Source: Streptomyces sp. Go-475
Lineage (GTDB): Bacteria > Actinomycetota > Actinomycetes > Streptomycetales > Streptomycetaceae
NCBI RefSeq assembly: GCF_003330845.1
Contig: NZ_CP026121.1
Coordinates: forward strand, 5,933,501-5,997,500
Direction: 5' to 3'
Length of the DNA: 64,000 nt
The notes under the pieces are model-generated. The model was not told where the DNA came from. It saw only the letters and a program-made list of their open reading frames with translations, and made no database searches. Positions 26,096 to 34,766 of this stretch are shown piece after piece. Both the position numbers and the translations under genes were made by a program. Every line of letters begins with the position of its first letter. Position 1 is the first letter of the stretch.

Positions 26096-27846
26096 GCGTC
26101 GCCTCCTGAGGCCTTGGATGTCGAGCCCCCGGAGGTCCGGGACGCGGGTCCCGCCGACAGCGGGAGCGCGGCGGCCGGGTCCGCCGGTGCCGGGCCCTGC
26201 CGGGCGGGGTCGCCGGACGTGCCGCCGGCCGCCCTGCCCAGCGGCAGCCGAACCTCGAACTGTGCGCCGCCCCCGTCGGCCCCCGTCACCGACAGCGTCC
26301 CGCCGTGCCGGTGCACCGCCTGACGGACCAGCGCCAGCCCCAGCCCCCGGCCGCCCGGGCCCGCCGGCTTCGTCGAGAAGCCCCGCTGGAAGACGGCCTC
26401 GGCATGCTCCGGGTCCACGCCCGGCCCCGTGTCGGACACCCGCATCACCAGCTCCGGGGCGGCGCCCTCCGCGGCCTCGGCGTCCTGCGTGTACGCCGCC
26501 ACCGTCACCCGCGCCCGCGTGCTGCCCTGTGCCGCGTCCACGGCGTTGTCGATCAGGTTGCCGAGAATGGTCACCAGGTCCCGCGCCGGCAGGGACTCCG
26601 GCAGCAGCCCGTCGTCCAGTCGGCTGTCCTCCGACACCATCAGCTCCACGCCCCGCTCGTTCGCCTGGGCCGTCTTGCCCAGCAGCAGTGCCGCCAGCAC
26701 CGGCTCGCTCACCGCCGCCACGACCTGGTCGGTCAGCGCCTGCGCCAGCTCCAGTTCGGCCGTCGCGAACTCCACCGCCTCCTCCGCCCGGCCCAGCTCG
26801 ATCAGCGAGACGACCGTGTGCAACCGGTTCGCCGCCTCGTGCGCCTGCGAGCGCAGCGCCTGCGTGAAGCCCCGCTCGGAGTCCAACTCGCCCATCAGCG
26901 ACTGGAGTTCGGTCACGTCGCGCAGGGTGACGACCGTACCGCGCCGTTCGCCGCCCGACACCGGCGAGGTGTTGATCACCAGGACCCGGGAGGCCGTGAG
27001 GTGCACCTCGTCCACCCGCGGCTCCGACGCCAGCAGCGCGCCGGTCAGGGGGGCGGGCAGCCCCAGCTCCGCCACCGACCTGCCCACCACGTCCCCGGCC
27101 ACGCCGAGCAACTCCCGCCCTCCGTCGTTGATCAACGCCACACGGTACTGCCCGTCCAGCATCAGCAGCCCTTCGCGTACCGCGTGCAGGGCGGCCTGGT
27201 GGTAGTCGTGCATCCGGCTCAGCTCGGCGGCGTTCATGCCGTGGGTGTGGCGGCGCAGCCGGGCGTTGATGACGTACGTGCCGACGGCGCCCAGCGCCAG
27301 CGCGCCGGCCGCGACACCGAGCAGGGCCGTCAGCTGGTCCTGCACCCGCTGGGTGATCTCCTCGACCCGGATGCCCGCGCTGACCAGGCCCACGACCTTC
27401 TTGCCGTCCTGGATCGGGGTGACCGCGCGGACCGAGGGACCGAGCGTGCCGGTGTAGGTCTCGTCGAAGGTCTCGCCCTTCAGGGCCTTCGCGGTATGGC
27501 CCCGGAAGGGCTGGCCGATCTGGTTCGAGTCGGGATGCGTCCAGCGGATGCCCCGCGGATCCATGATCGTGATGAAGTCGACCTCGGTGTCCCGCATCAC
27601 CTTCAGCGCGTACGGCTGGAGCTCGGCGGTCGGGTCGGAGGTGCGCGTCGCCGCCAGCACGGACGGGGAGTCGGCGACGGACCGCGCCACCGCCCTGGCC
27701 TGGCGCCGCGCCGCGTCCTCGGCCTGGCTGCGGTCGCTGACGTAGGTGAACAGCGCGTATCCGGCCACGACGACCGCTATCAGAACGGCCTGCATGGCGA
27801 AGAGCTGGCCCGCCAGGCTGCGGGGACCGGGGACGGTGAAGCGCAT
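26092..27846 (-). CDS. CitA/DcuS-type sensor histidine kinase
   Basis: A 584-residue membrane sensor. One transmembrane helix (about 14-35) is followed by an extracellular PAS-like domain (about 40-170) containing VDFITIMDPRGIRWTHPDSN and a GPSVRAVTPI segment, the ligand pocket of citrate and C4-dicarboxylate sensors. A second helix (about 175-195), a cytoplasmic PAS domain (about 220-320) and a kinase core follow. The likely phosphorylated His is in SQAHEAANRLHT, with the N box NLIDNAVDAA and G boxes DTGPGV and GRGLGLALV. It is co-translated with the response regulator and divergent from dctA. Confidence 0.92.
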   Translation of the reverse strand: MRFTVPGPRSLAGQLFAMQAVLIAVVVAGYALFTYVSDRSQAEDAARRQARAVARSVADSPSVLAATRTSDPTAELQPYALKVMRDTEVDFITIMDPRGIRWTHPDSNQIGQPFRGHTAKALKGETFDETYTGTLGPSVRAVTPIQDGKKVVGLVSAGIRVEEITQRVQDQLTALLGVAAGALALGAVGTYVINARLRRHTHGMNAAELSRMHDYHQAALHAVREGLLMLDGQYRVALINDGGRELLGVAGDVVGRSVAELGLPAPLTGALLASEPRVDEVHLTASRVLVINTSPVSGGERRGTVVTLRDVTELQSLMGELDSERGFTQALRSQAHEAANRLHTVVSLIELGRAEEAVEFATAELELAQALTDQVVAAVSEPVLAALLLGKTAQANERGVELMVSEDSRLDDGLLPESLPARDLVTILGNLIDNAVDAAQGSTRARVTVAAYTQDAEAAEGAAPELVMRVSDTGPGVDPEHAEAVFQRGFSTKPAGPGGRGLGLALVRQAVHRHGGTLSVTGADGGGAQFEVRLPLGRAAGGTSGDPARQGPAPADPAAALPLSAGPASRTSGGSTSKASGGDA

Positions 27847-28023
27847 GCCGCCAGTCTGCCCCGTGGCTGATTGTGAACTAAATGAACGGAAGGGTGACCG
27901 CGCTCACAGAGCAGGACATAGTCACGGCATTCCCCATAACGCATCTCCGGGAGCCCCGCTCCCTGTTTCCCGGACGTGAGCCGCACGCCGGTGATGCCGA
28001 CGACGTCGTCAAGGAGGGCCGCC

Positions 28024-29418
28024 GTGACCAGCGCAGCCGATACGGCACCTGCCGCACCCAAAGCCAAGCGGGACCGCACGCACTATCTCTACATCGCGGT
28101 GATCATCGCCGTGGCCGCCGGTATCGCGGTGGGTCTGGCCGCACCCGACTTCGCCGTCGAGCTGAAGCCGATCGGCACCGGCTTCGTGAACCTGATCAAG
28201 ATGATGATCTCCCCGATCATCTTCTGCACGATCGTGCTGGGCATCGGCTCGGTGCGCAAGGCCGCCAAGGTCGGCGCCGTCGGCGGTATCGCCCTGGGCT
28301 ACTTCACGGTGATGTCGCTGATCGCGCTGGGCATCGGCCTGGTCGTCGGCAACATCCTGGAGCCGGGCACGGGCCTGGCGGTGACCGACGCGGTCAAGGA
28401 CGCCGGTCACGCGCAGATCGATACCGAGGCGAAGGGCACCACGGAGTTCCTGCTCGGCATCATCCCGACCACGATCGTCTCCGCCTTCACCAACGAGTCG
28501 GTCCTGCAGACCCTGCTGATCGCGCTGCTCGCCGGCTTCGCGCTGCAGGGCATGGGCTCGGCGGGCCAGCCGATCCTGCGCGGCATCGAGCACATCCAGC
28601 GGCTCGTCTTCCGCATCCTCGCCATGGTGATGTGGGCCGCCCCGATCGGTGCCTTCGGCGCCATCGCCGCCGTCACCGGCTCCGCCGGCCTGGAAGCGCT
28701 CAAGAGCCTCGCCGTGCTGATGCTCGGCTTCTACGTGACCTGCTTCCTCTTCGTCTTCATCGTGCTCGGCGCGCTGCTGCGGGTGATCTCCGGCCTGAAC
28801 ATCTTCACGCTGTTCAAGTACCTCGGCCGTGAGTTCCTGCTGATCCTGTCCACCTCCTCCTCCGAGTCCGCGCTGCCGCGGCTCATCGCGAAGATGGAGC
28901 ACCTGGGCGTCAGCAAGCCGGTGGTCGGCATCACCGTCCCGACCGGCTACTCCTTCAACCTCGACGGCACCATGATCTACATGACCATGGCCTCGCTGTT
29001 CATCGCCGACGCCATGGGCACGCCGATGTCGATCGGCGAGCAGATCCCGCTGCTGCTCTTCCTGCTGGTCGCCTCCAAGGGCGCCGCCGGTGTCACCGGC
29101 GCCGGTCTCGCGACCCTGGCCGGTGGTCTGCAGTCGCACAAGCCCGCCCTGGTGGACGGCATCGGCCTCATCGTCGGCATCGACCGCTTCATGAGCGAGG
29201 CCCGCGCCCTGACCAACTTCGCCGGCAACGCCGTGGCGACCGTGCTGATCGGCACCTGGACCAAGGAGATCGACAAGGACCGGGTCAACCAGGTCCTCGC
29301 CGGGCAGCTGCCCTTCGACGAGAAGACGCTGCTGGACGACGGCCACGGCGGCCCGGCCGCCGACGACCAGGTCGAGGTGTCCGAGCCGGGCGGCGAGAAG
29401 GAGCTGGCGAAGGCCTGA
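28024..29418 (+). CDS. dctA: C4-dicarboxylate:cation symporter DctA
   Basis: A 464-residue member of the dicarboxylate/amino acid:cation symporter family. It has LIKMMISPIIFCTIVLGIG near the N-terminus, the serine-rich hairpin STSSSESALPRLIAKME, and VPTGYSFNLDGTMIYMTMA followed by KGAAGVTGAG, all signatures of DctA-like carriers for succinate, fumarate and malate. GTG 28024 is preceded by AAGGAGGG. It is divergent from the CitA/DcuS-like kinase gene with 177 bp between starts, a classic sensor-transporter arrangement. A 13-bp hairpin terminator follows the stop. Confidence 0.92.
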   Translation: MTSAADTAPAAPKAKRDRTHYLYIAVIIAVAAGIAVGLAAPDFAVELKPIGTGFVNLIKMMISPIIFCTIVLGIGSVRKAAKVGAVGGIALGYFTVMSLIALGIGLVVGNILEPGTGLAVTDAVKDAGHAQIDTEAKGTTEFLLGIIPTTIVSAFTNESVLQTLLIALLAGFALQGMGSAGQPILRGIEHIQRLVFRILAMVMWAAPIGAFGAIAAVTGSAGLEALKSLAVLMLGFYVTCFLFVFIVLGALLRVISGLNIFTLFKYLGREFLLILSTSSSESALPRLIAKMEHLGVSKPVVGITVPTGYSFNLDGTMIYMTMASLFIADAMGTPMSIGEQIPLLLFLLVASKGAAGVTGAGLATLAGGLQSHKPALVDGIGLIVGIDRFMSEARALTNFAGNAVATVLIGTWTKEIDKDRVNQVLAGQLPFDEKTLLDDGHGGPAADDQVEVSEPGGEKELAKA

Positions 29419-29442
29419 GCACCGCGCCGCCCCCGCGAGACT

Positions 29443-29481
29443 CCGGGCGGCTGGGTGTCCCCCCGTCGCCCAGCCGCCCGG
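29443..29481 (+). terminator. Terminator hairpin after dctA
   Basis: CCGGGCGGCTGGG and CCCAGCCGCCCGG form a perfect 13-bp stem with a 13-base loop, 25 bases after the dctA stop. Confidence 0.75.
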
Positions 29482-29494
29482 TCCATGTCTCGAA

Positions 29495-29535
29495 GATTGA
29501 TCCTCGCGAAGATCGATGTCTCGCGAGGATCAATC
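29495..29535. terminator. Perfect 15-bp inverted repeat across the tetR stop codon
   Basis: GATTGATCCTCGCGA and TCGCGAGGATCAATC, 11 bases apart, form a perfect dyad whose right arm includes the TGA of the convergent tetR gene (29530-29532). It may terminate tetR transcription. Its lower GC content and TCGCGA core are unusual for this genome and could instead be a protein site. Confidence 0.5.
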
Positions 29536-30147
29536 GTTCAGCTTCGCCACCAGTTCGGTGGCCTTCGAGGCGGGCACGCCCGCCGCGGTCAGCACCGTGA
29601 CCGCGGCGCAGCGGCCCGCCTCTCGTGCTGTCAGCAGGCCGTCGTTGACCGCCTCCAGCACGGCGATCAGCGTCTGCTCGTGCACATAGGCCAGGGCCGG
29701 CGCGGGCAGCGGTGAACTGAAGACGCCCTGGTCCAGGCCGCGCCGCAACAGTCCGACGCTCTCCTCCCGGACGGGCGCGAGCCGCTCCCGGATGCCCTGC
29801 ATGGTGACCGTGCGCTGGGCGAGCGCGACCAGCAGCCGGTAGCGGTCGGCGATCTCCCACACCGCCAGCACCGAGCGCGCCACGGCCTCGGCCGGGTCCG
29901 CCACTCCCTCGCGGCCCGCCGTGTGCGCGGCCGCCAGCGCCGCGACCGCCTCGTCGACGAGCGTGCTGATCAGCGCCTCGCGGTTCGGGAAGTGCCCGTA
30001 GACGGTCCGCCGTACGACGCCCGCGGCGCGGGCGATCTGGTCCATGGAGGCGTCGGGGTCCCGCAGCAGCTCCGCGAGGGCGACGTCGAGGATGCGGCGC
30101 CGGTTGGCGTCGGCGCGGCTGATGTTGCCCGTGGTCATGGACGCCAT
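29530..30147 (-). CDS. TetR family repressor of the adjacent MFS pump
   Basis: A 205-residue TetR regulator with its helix-turn-helix at about residues 31-54 (MDQIARAAGVVRRTVYGHF) and a helical sensor domain. ATG 30147 follows GGGGAGGGG at good spacing; a second ATG three codons on is possible. The gene is divergent from an MFS drug exporter with 109 bp between starts. That interval carries three dyads built on TTGCACA, which supports self-regulation and repression of the pump until a drug-like ligand binds. Confidence 0.9.
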   Translation of the reverse strand: MASMTTGNISRADANRRRILDVALAELLRDPDASMDQIARAAGVVRRTVYGHFPNREALISTLVDEAVAALAAAHTAGREGVADPAEAVARSVLAVWEIADRYRLLVALAQRTVTMQGIRERLAPVREESVGLLRRGLDQGVFSSPLPAPALAYVHEQTLIAVLEAVNDGLLTAREAGRCAAVTVLTAAGVPASKATELVAKLND

Positions 30148-30168
30148 TGTGCCCCTCCCCGCAGTGAC

Positions 30169-30230
30169 TTGCACAGTGCTGTGCAACGGCGTAGATTGCA
30201 CAGCGTTGTGTAAATGCACACCCATGTGCA
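30169..30230. promoter_or_regulatory. Three TTGCACA-type operators between tetR and the MFS gene
   Basis: Dyad one (30169-30186) is TTGCACAG-TG-CTGTGCAA and is perfect. Dyad two (30196-30213) is TTGCACAG-CG-TTGTGTAA with two mismatches and starts 27 bp later. Dyad three (30215-30230) is TGCACA-CCCA-TGTGCA. They fill the divergent promoter region and are the probable binding sites of the TetR protein. Confidence 0.78.
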
Positions 30231-30256
30231 AATCAGCGAGGAAGGCACCCCCCGCC

Positions 30257-31927
30257 ATGCGACTCGTCATGACCGAACCGGCCGAGAGGATGGACCGCCC
30301 CTACGCCCGCCGCTGGTGGGCGCTCCTCGTGCTCTGCCTGAGCCTGCTGATCATCGTGATGGCGAACACCGCCCTCACCGTCGCCGCGCCCGACATGACC
30401 GAGGACCTCGGCCTGTCCAGCGCCGACCTGCAGTGGGTCATCGACGGCTACACCGTCCCGTACGCCGCGCTGATGCTGCTGCTCGGCGCGATCGGCGACA
30501 AGTACAGCCGCCGGGGCGCGCTCGTCCTCGGTCTCGTCGTGTTCGGGGGCGGCGCGGTCTCCGGGTACGTCGCCGACAGCGCCACGGCGGTCATCGCCGC
30601 CCGTGCCGTGATGGGCGCCGGCGCCGCGATGATCATGCCCGCCACGCTGTCCCTGCTCGCCGCGACCTTCCCGCGCGCCGAGCGCGCCAAGGCCATCACC
30701 CTGTGGACCGCCACGGCCGGGCTCGCCATCGCGGCCGGGCCGCTCGTCGCCGGGGCCCTGCTGGAGCACCACGGCTGGTCCTCCACGTTCCTCATCAACG
30801 TCCCCGTCGCCGCCCTGGCCATCGTCGGCGCGTTCGTCCTCGTGCCGCCGTCCAGGGCGGGGCACCACGGGCGCATCGACTACGGCGGCGGCCTGCTGTC
30901 CGTGGTGTGGATCGGCGCACTGGTCTACATGATCATCGAGGGTCCGCACTTCGGCTGGGGCGCCAAGGCCGTCACGGCGGCGGTCGTCGCGGGCGCCGGT
31001 CTCGTGGCCTTCGTGCTCTGGGAGCTGCGCCACCCGCGCCCGGTCCTGGACGTCCGCCGCTTCGCCGACCGCGGGTTCGCGGGCTCCAACCTCGCCGTCG
31101 CCCTGTTCTTCCTGGCGGTCTTCGGCGCCTTCTACTACCTCACCCAGCACCTGCAGTTCGTCCTCGGCTACGACGCCCTGGACACCGGGGTGCGGATGCT
31201 GCCGCTGGCGGGCGCCGTGTTCGCGGGCGCGGCACTCACCGGGTACCTCACGCCCCGGGTCGGCATGAAGTGGACCGTGACGGCCGGCATGGTCGGCGGT
31301 ACGGCCGCCCTGGCGCTGCTCGCCCGGATCGACTCCGGGCCGTCGTACGGCGACTTCGTCGCGCCCCTGATCGTCCTCGGGCTCGCGATCGGGCTCGCGC
31401 TGTCGCCCTGCACGGACGCGATCATGGGGGCGTTCCCGGAGTCCGAGCTGGGGGTCGGCGGTGCGGTCAACGACACCTCGCTGGAGCTGGGCGGCTCGCT
31501 CGGCATCGCCGTCCTCGGCTCGCTGCTGGCGACGTCGTACTCCGGCCACCTCTCGGACGCCACGGCCGGCGGCAAGCTGCCCGCGTCGTCCCTGGAGACG
31601 GCCCAGGACTCCGTCGGCGCCGGGTACGCCGTGGCGCAGGGCATCGGCGACAAGGCACGGCAGCTGGCCGAGCAGGCGGCGCACACCAGTGACCCGCAGC
31701 AGGCGGAGCGGCTCAAGGCGCAGGCCGGCCAACTGGCCGACGGCGCGCGGCAGATGGCCGACGCGGTGGGGGCGTCCTTCTCCGACGCGGTCGCGCACAC
31801 CAGCCTGATCGGCGCGGTGGTCCTGGGCGTCGGCACGGTGGTGGTGGCGCTGCTGCTGCCCGGCAAGGAGAAGGCCGCGGACGAGCCCGCCGAGGACAGG
31901 GAACCGGAGTCCGCGGGGACCCGATAA
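30257..31927 (+). CDS. MFS drug efflux transporter, DHA2 (14-TM) type
   Basis: A 556-residue multidrug exporter of the EmrB/QacA kind. It has about fourteen hydrophobic segments; DLQWVIDGYTVPYAALMLLLGAIGDKYSRRG carries the family motif A loop, and VMGAGAAMIMPATLSLL is motif C of antiporters. A soluble helical stretch near residues 440-515 precedes the last membrane helix, as in related actinobacterial pumps. ATG 30257 follows GAGGAAGG; an ATG five codons later lacks a ribosome site. Regulation by the divergent TetR protein is expected. The substrate is unknown. Confidence 0.92.
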   Translation: MRLVMTEPAERMDRPYARRWWALLVLCLSLLIIVMANTALTVAAPDMTEDLGLSSADLQWVIDGYTVPYAALMLLLGAIGDKYSRRGALVLGLVVFGGGAVSGYVADSATAVIAARAVMGAGAAMIMPATLSLLAATFPRAERAKAITLWTATAGLAIAAGPLVAGALLEHHGWSSTFLINVPVAALAIVGAFVLVPPSRAGHHGRIDYGGGLLSVVWIGALVYMIIEGPHFGWGAKAVTAAVVAGAGLVAFVLWELRHPRPVLDVRRFADRGFAGSNLAVALFFLAVFGAFYYLTQHLQFVLGYDALDTGVRMLPLAGAVFAGAALTGYLTPRVGMKWTVTAGMVGGTAALALLARIDSGPSYGDFVAPLIVLGLAIGLALSPCTDAIMGAFPESELGVGGAVNDTSLELGGSLGIAVLGSLLATSYSGHLSDATAGGKLPASSLETAQDSVGAGYAVAQGIGDKARQLAEQAAHTSDPQQAERLKAQAGQLADGARQMADAVGASFSDAVAHTSLIGAVVLGVGTVVVALLLPGKEKAADEPAEDREPESAGTR

Positions 31928-31955
31928 GGGTGCCCGCGAAGGCGAACGAAAGGCT

Positions 31956-32855
31956 CTAGGCGCGGACCGGCGCGGCGGCCCTGTCCAGGCGGGCGCGTTC
32001 CTCCGCACTGAGCCGCAGGTCCGCCGCGGCGGCCGAGTCCCGGGCCGTCTCCGGCCGGCTCGCCCCGGGGATCGGGACGACGGTCGGGGACCGGGCCAGC
32101 AGCCAGGCCAGACCGACCCGTTGGGGGCTGACGCCGCGCTCCGCCGCGACCTCGTGGAAGGCGGCGAAGCGGGCCGCTCCCTCCGTGCGCGAGGGCCCGT
32201 CCAGGGAGCTGCGGGCCAGGCCGCCCAGCGGGCTCCACGGCAGGAACGCCAGCCCGAGTTCGGCGCAGAGCCGCAACTCGGGCTCGCTGTCCCGGACGGC
32301 GGGGGAGTACCGGTTCTGCACCGACACCAGCCGGTCGCCGAGGATCGCCCGGGCCCGGCGGACCTGGTCCGCGTCCGTGTTGGACACCCCGGCCAGCCGG
32401 ATCGTGCCCGCGTCGAGCAGCTCGCGCAGCGCGCCGACCGACTCCTCGAACGGCACGGAAGGGTCCGGCTTGTGCAGTTGGTAGAGGCCGATGGCCTCGA
32501 CCCCCAGCCGCTTGAGTGACGCCTCGGCGGCGGCCTTGAGGTGGCGGGGGGAGCCGTCCACCGTCCAGTCGCCGCCGGCCGGACGGCCCCGGCCGCCCTT
32601 CGTGGCCACCAGCACGTCCGAGGTGTCACCGCCGTAGGCGGCCAGCGCGCGGGCCACCAGGCGCTCGTTGTGGCCGGGCTCCGCGCCCGGCAGGTGGTAG
32701 GAGTCGGCGGTGTCCAGGAGGGTCACGCCCGCGTCGAGCGCGGCGTGCACGGTCGCCAGGGCGCGCTCCTCGTCCGGCCGGCCCTCGATGGACAGCGGCA
32801 TCGCGCCGAGCCCGACCGCGCTCACCCGCACCCCGCCCAGCATGCGGTACCGCAT
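31956..32855 (-). CDS. Aldo/keto reductase
   Basis: A 299-residue NADPH-dependent oxidoreductase of the (beta/alpha)8 AKR family. Catalytic residues can be placed: Asp and Tyr in LLDTADSYH, Lys in VATKGG, and His in YQLHKPD. The cofactor-binding end has VVPIPGASRPE. ATG 32855 was taken because the stop of the upstream epimerase gene is separated from it by a single base (TGACATG), giving coupled translation. The shared unit with an NAD-dependent epimerase suggests a sugar or carbonyl substrate, but none can be named. Confidence 0.9.
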   Translation of the reverse strand: MRYRMLGGVRVSAVGLGAMPLSIEGRPDEERALATVHAALDAGVTLLDTADSYHLPGAEPGHNERLVARALAAYGGDTSDVLVATKGGRGRPAGGDWTVDGSPRHLKAAAEASLKRLGVEAIGLYQLHKPDPSVPFEESVGALRELLDAGTIRLAGVSNTDADQVRRARAILGDRLVSVQNRYSPAVRDSEPELRLCAELGLAFLPWSPLGGLARSSLDGPSRTEGAARFAAFHEVAAERGVSPQRVGLAWLLARSPTVVPIPGASRPETARDSAAAADLRLSAEERARLDRAAAPVRA

Positions 32856-32856
32856 G

Positions 32857-33774
32857 TCAGTCGCCCTTCCCGAGCGTCTCGGCGACGGCCGTCGGCAGCC
32901 ACTGCCGGGCGTCGGTGAAGGTGAAGCCGAGCCGGGCGGCCCGGGTGTTGTCCATGCCGTAGGAGCGGCGGAAGGAGAACGGCGAGACCTCGCCGACCTC
33001 GACCGGTCGGAACACGGCCCTGCCGCCCGGGATCCGCGCGGCCACCGCCGCGCACAACTCATCGGTGGTCAGCGCCCCGTGGGAGGCGGCGTTCACCGGC
33101 CCGGTGAAGTCCTGGCCCGTCGCCCAGGCCAGGAAGCGGGCGATCTCCTCGACGTACACATAGGTGGCCGGACGGTTCACGGACGGGACGGCGATCGGCT
33201 CGCCGGCGCGCATCCGGTCGGCGTAGTGGGCCAGCCGCCCGGTGAAGTCGTCGTCCCCGCCCAGCACATGGGCGACCCGCACACTGGTGGACGGAAACCC
33301 CGGGCCCGCGGCGAGCACCGCCTCGGCCTGCCGCTTGCCCTCCCCGTAGTGGGACTCCCGGAACGCCGGGTCGTCCCACGGCAGGTCCGGGTCGACGGTG
33401 ACGGTGGACGGGTCGACGGCCTCCTCGCGCACGAGGACGGGGGAGTCCTCGTACTCGTACACCTCGACCGTCGAGGTCAGCACATAGCGGCGGGTCCGGC
33501 CGGTGAAGACGCGGCGGGCGATCGCCGCCTGGCGCGGTGTGTAGCAGACCTGGTCGACGACGGCGTCGAAGCCACGGGCGCCGAGCGCGCCGGTCAGCGA
33601 CCGTTCGTCGTCCCGGTCGGCGACCAGGTGCTCCACCCCGGCGGGCGGCGGGGCGGACCCCCGGTTGAGCACCGTGACGCGGTGCCCCTCGGCGAGCAGC
33701 CGTGCGATCAGACGCTTTCCGACATAGCGGTTCCCGCCGATGACCAGTACTTCCCGGGCCTTTTCCATGACCAT
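32857..33774 (-). CDS. NAD-dependent epimerase/dehydratase (extended SDR)
   Basis: About 305 residues. The N-terminal Rossmann motif reads VLVIGGNRYVGKRL, so the usual GxxGxxG is GGNRYVG, seen in a subgroup of extended SDRs. Later comes YVLTSTVEVYEY, and a YxxxK-like YGEGKRQAE active site near residue 142. ATG 33774 follows GGGAG by four bases, and ATG 33768 is a close alternative. It is divergent from the Lrp gene by 39 bp and translationally adjacent to the aldo/keto reductase, which suggests Lrp control of the pair. Confidence 0.87.
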   Translation of the reverse strand: MVMEKAREVLVIGGNRYVGKRLIARLLAEGHRVTVLNRGSAPPPAGVEHLVADRDDERSLTGALGARGFDAVVDQVCYTPRQAAIARRVFTGRTRRYVLTSTVEVYEYEDSPVLVREEAVDPSTVTVDPDLPWDDPAFRESHYGEGKRQAEAVLAAGPGFPSTSVRVAHVLGGDDDFTGRLAHYADRMRAGEPIAVPSVNRPATYVYVEEIARFLAWATGQDFTGPVNAASHGALTTDELCAAVAARIPGGRAVFRPVEVGEVSPFSFRRSYGMDNTRAARLGFTFTDARQWLPTAVAETLGKGD

Positions 33775-33813
33775 AATTCTCCCGGCGCACATCCACGTGC
33801 TGAAGGGGGAACC

Positions 33814-34323
33814 ATGGGAGTCACGGCCGCTACGCCGAAAGAACCACGGCATCTTCGAGCCACCGCCAACGAAACCTCGGTGGGGTTCGACGCGCTGGAC
33901 CGGCAGATCCTCGAACTGCTCCAGACCGACGGCCGGATCAAGCTCAGCGAGCTGGGCCGCCGGGTCAGGCTGAGCCCCGCGGCGGTCACCGAGCGGGTGC
34001 GGCGACTGGAGTCGGCGGGTGTGATCAGCGGCTACGGCGCCCACGTCGTGCCGGCCCGGCTCGGCTACGGCATCCAGGCGTTCGTGCGGGTCGATCCGCA
34101 CGGCGGCTACACCCTGAAGCACCCCAGGACCCTGGAGCTGATCGAGCGCCCCGAGATCACCGAGGTGCACCACGTGGTGGGGGAGGACTGCTGGTTCCTC
34201 AAGGTCGCCGTCCGGGACACCGTCCACCTGGAGGAGGTCCTGGAGGGGGTCTCCGCGCTGGGCCGCACCACGACCTCGATCGTGCTGACCTCACCGGTGG
34301 AGCGGAAACCGCTGTTGCCTTGA
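33814..34323 (+). CDS. Lrp/AsnC family transcriptional regulator
   Basis: A 169-residue regulator. The N-terminal helix-turn-helix has DRQILELLQTDGRIKLSELGRRVRLSPAAVTERVRRLESAGV split over residues 27-69. The C-terminal RAM-type domain includes VHHVVGEDCWFLKVAV, the usual amino-acid effector fold. ATG 33814 follows AAGGGGGA. It is divergent from the epimerase-AKR pair, a common arrangement for local Lrp regulators, and its stop overlaps a dyad belonging to the downstream merR gene. Confidence 0.92.
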   Translation: MGVTAATPKEPRHLRATANETSVGFDALDRQILELLQTDGRIKLSELGRRVRLSPAAVTERVRRLESAGVISGYGAHVVPARLGYGIQAFVRVDPHGGYTLKHPRTLELIERPEITEVHHVVGEDCWFLKVAVRDTVHLEEVLEGVSALGRTTTSIVLTSPVERKPLLP

Positions 34324-34337
34324 CGCCGGGGTCAAGG
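34318..34337. promoter_or_regulatory. MerR-type dyad overlapping the lrp stop
   Basis: CCTTGAC and GTCAAGG are perfect 7-base arms around GCCGGG, 15 bases before the merR ATG. MerR proteins bind such a dyad between promoter elements, so this is the likely autoregulatory site for the merR-trx pair. Confidence 0.6.
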
Positions 34338-34352
34338 ATTACGTTCGTGCGC

Positions 34353-34766
34353 ATGCGAATCGGCGAGCTGGCCGCCCGCGCCGGGACCACGACGCGGACG
34401 CTGCGGTACTACGAGGCGCGGGGCCTGCTGCCCGCGCGGCGCACGGGCAACGGATACCGGACCTACGACGAGAGCGATCTGCGGCTGCTGCGGCAGATCC
34501 GGACCCTGCAGGACTTCGGGTTCGACCTGGAGGAGACGCGGCCCTTCGTGGAGTGCCTGCGCGCCGGGCACCCCGAGGGCGACTCCTGCCCGGCGTCCCT
34601 CGCGGTCTACCGGCGCAAGCTGGACGAACTCGACTCGCTCATCGACCAGCTGAGCACCGTCCGGGAGACGGTCGCGCGGCAGCTGGCGCGGGCCGAGCTG
34701 GCCGCCGAGGCCGAGGCTCCGGGAGGTCCGGAGCCGAGTTGCGAGCTGGGGAGGCACCCATGGTGA
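34353..34766 (+). CDS. MerR family transcriptional regulator
   Basis: A 137-residue regulator starting MRIGELAARAGTTTRTLRYYE, the MerR DNA-binding domain, with the second wing helix (DESDLRLLRQIRTLQDFGF) and a coiled-coil dimer helix (about residues 88-120). Cysteines lie near residue 68 (VECLRAG), in DSCPASL before the coiled coil, and near the C-terminus (PSCEL), so thiol or metal sensing is possible but not shown. ATG 34353 matches the family start. Its last seven bases overlap the thioredoxin start, so the regulator and thioredoxin are co-expressed. Confidence 0.9.
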   Translation: MRIGELAARAGTTTRTLRYYEARGLLPARRTGNGYRTYDESDLRLLRQIRTLQDFGFDLEETRPFVECLRAGHPEGDSCPASLAVYRRKLDELDSLIDQLSTVRETVARQLARAELAAEAEAPGGPEPSCELGRHPW

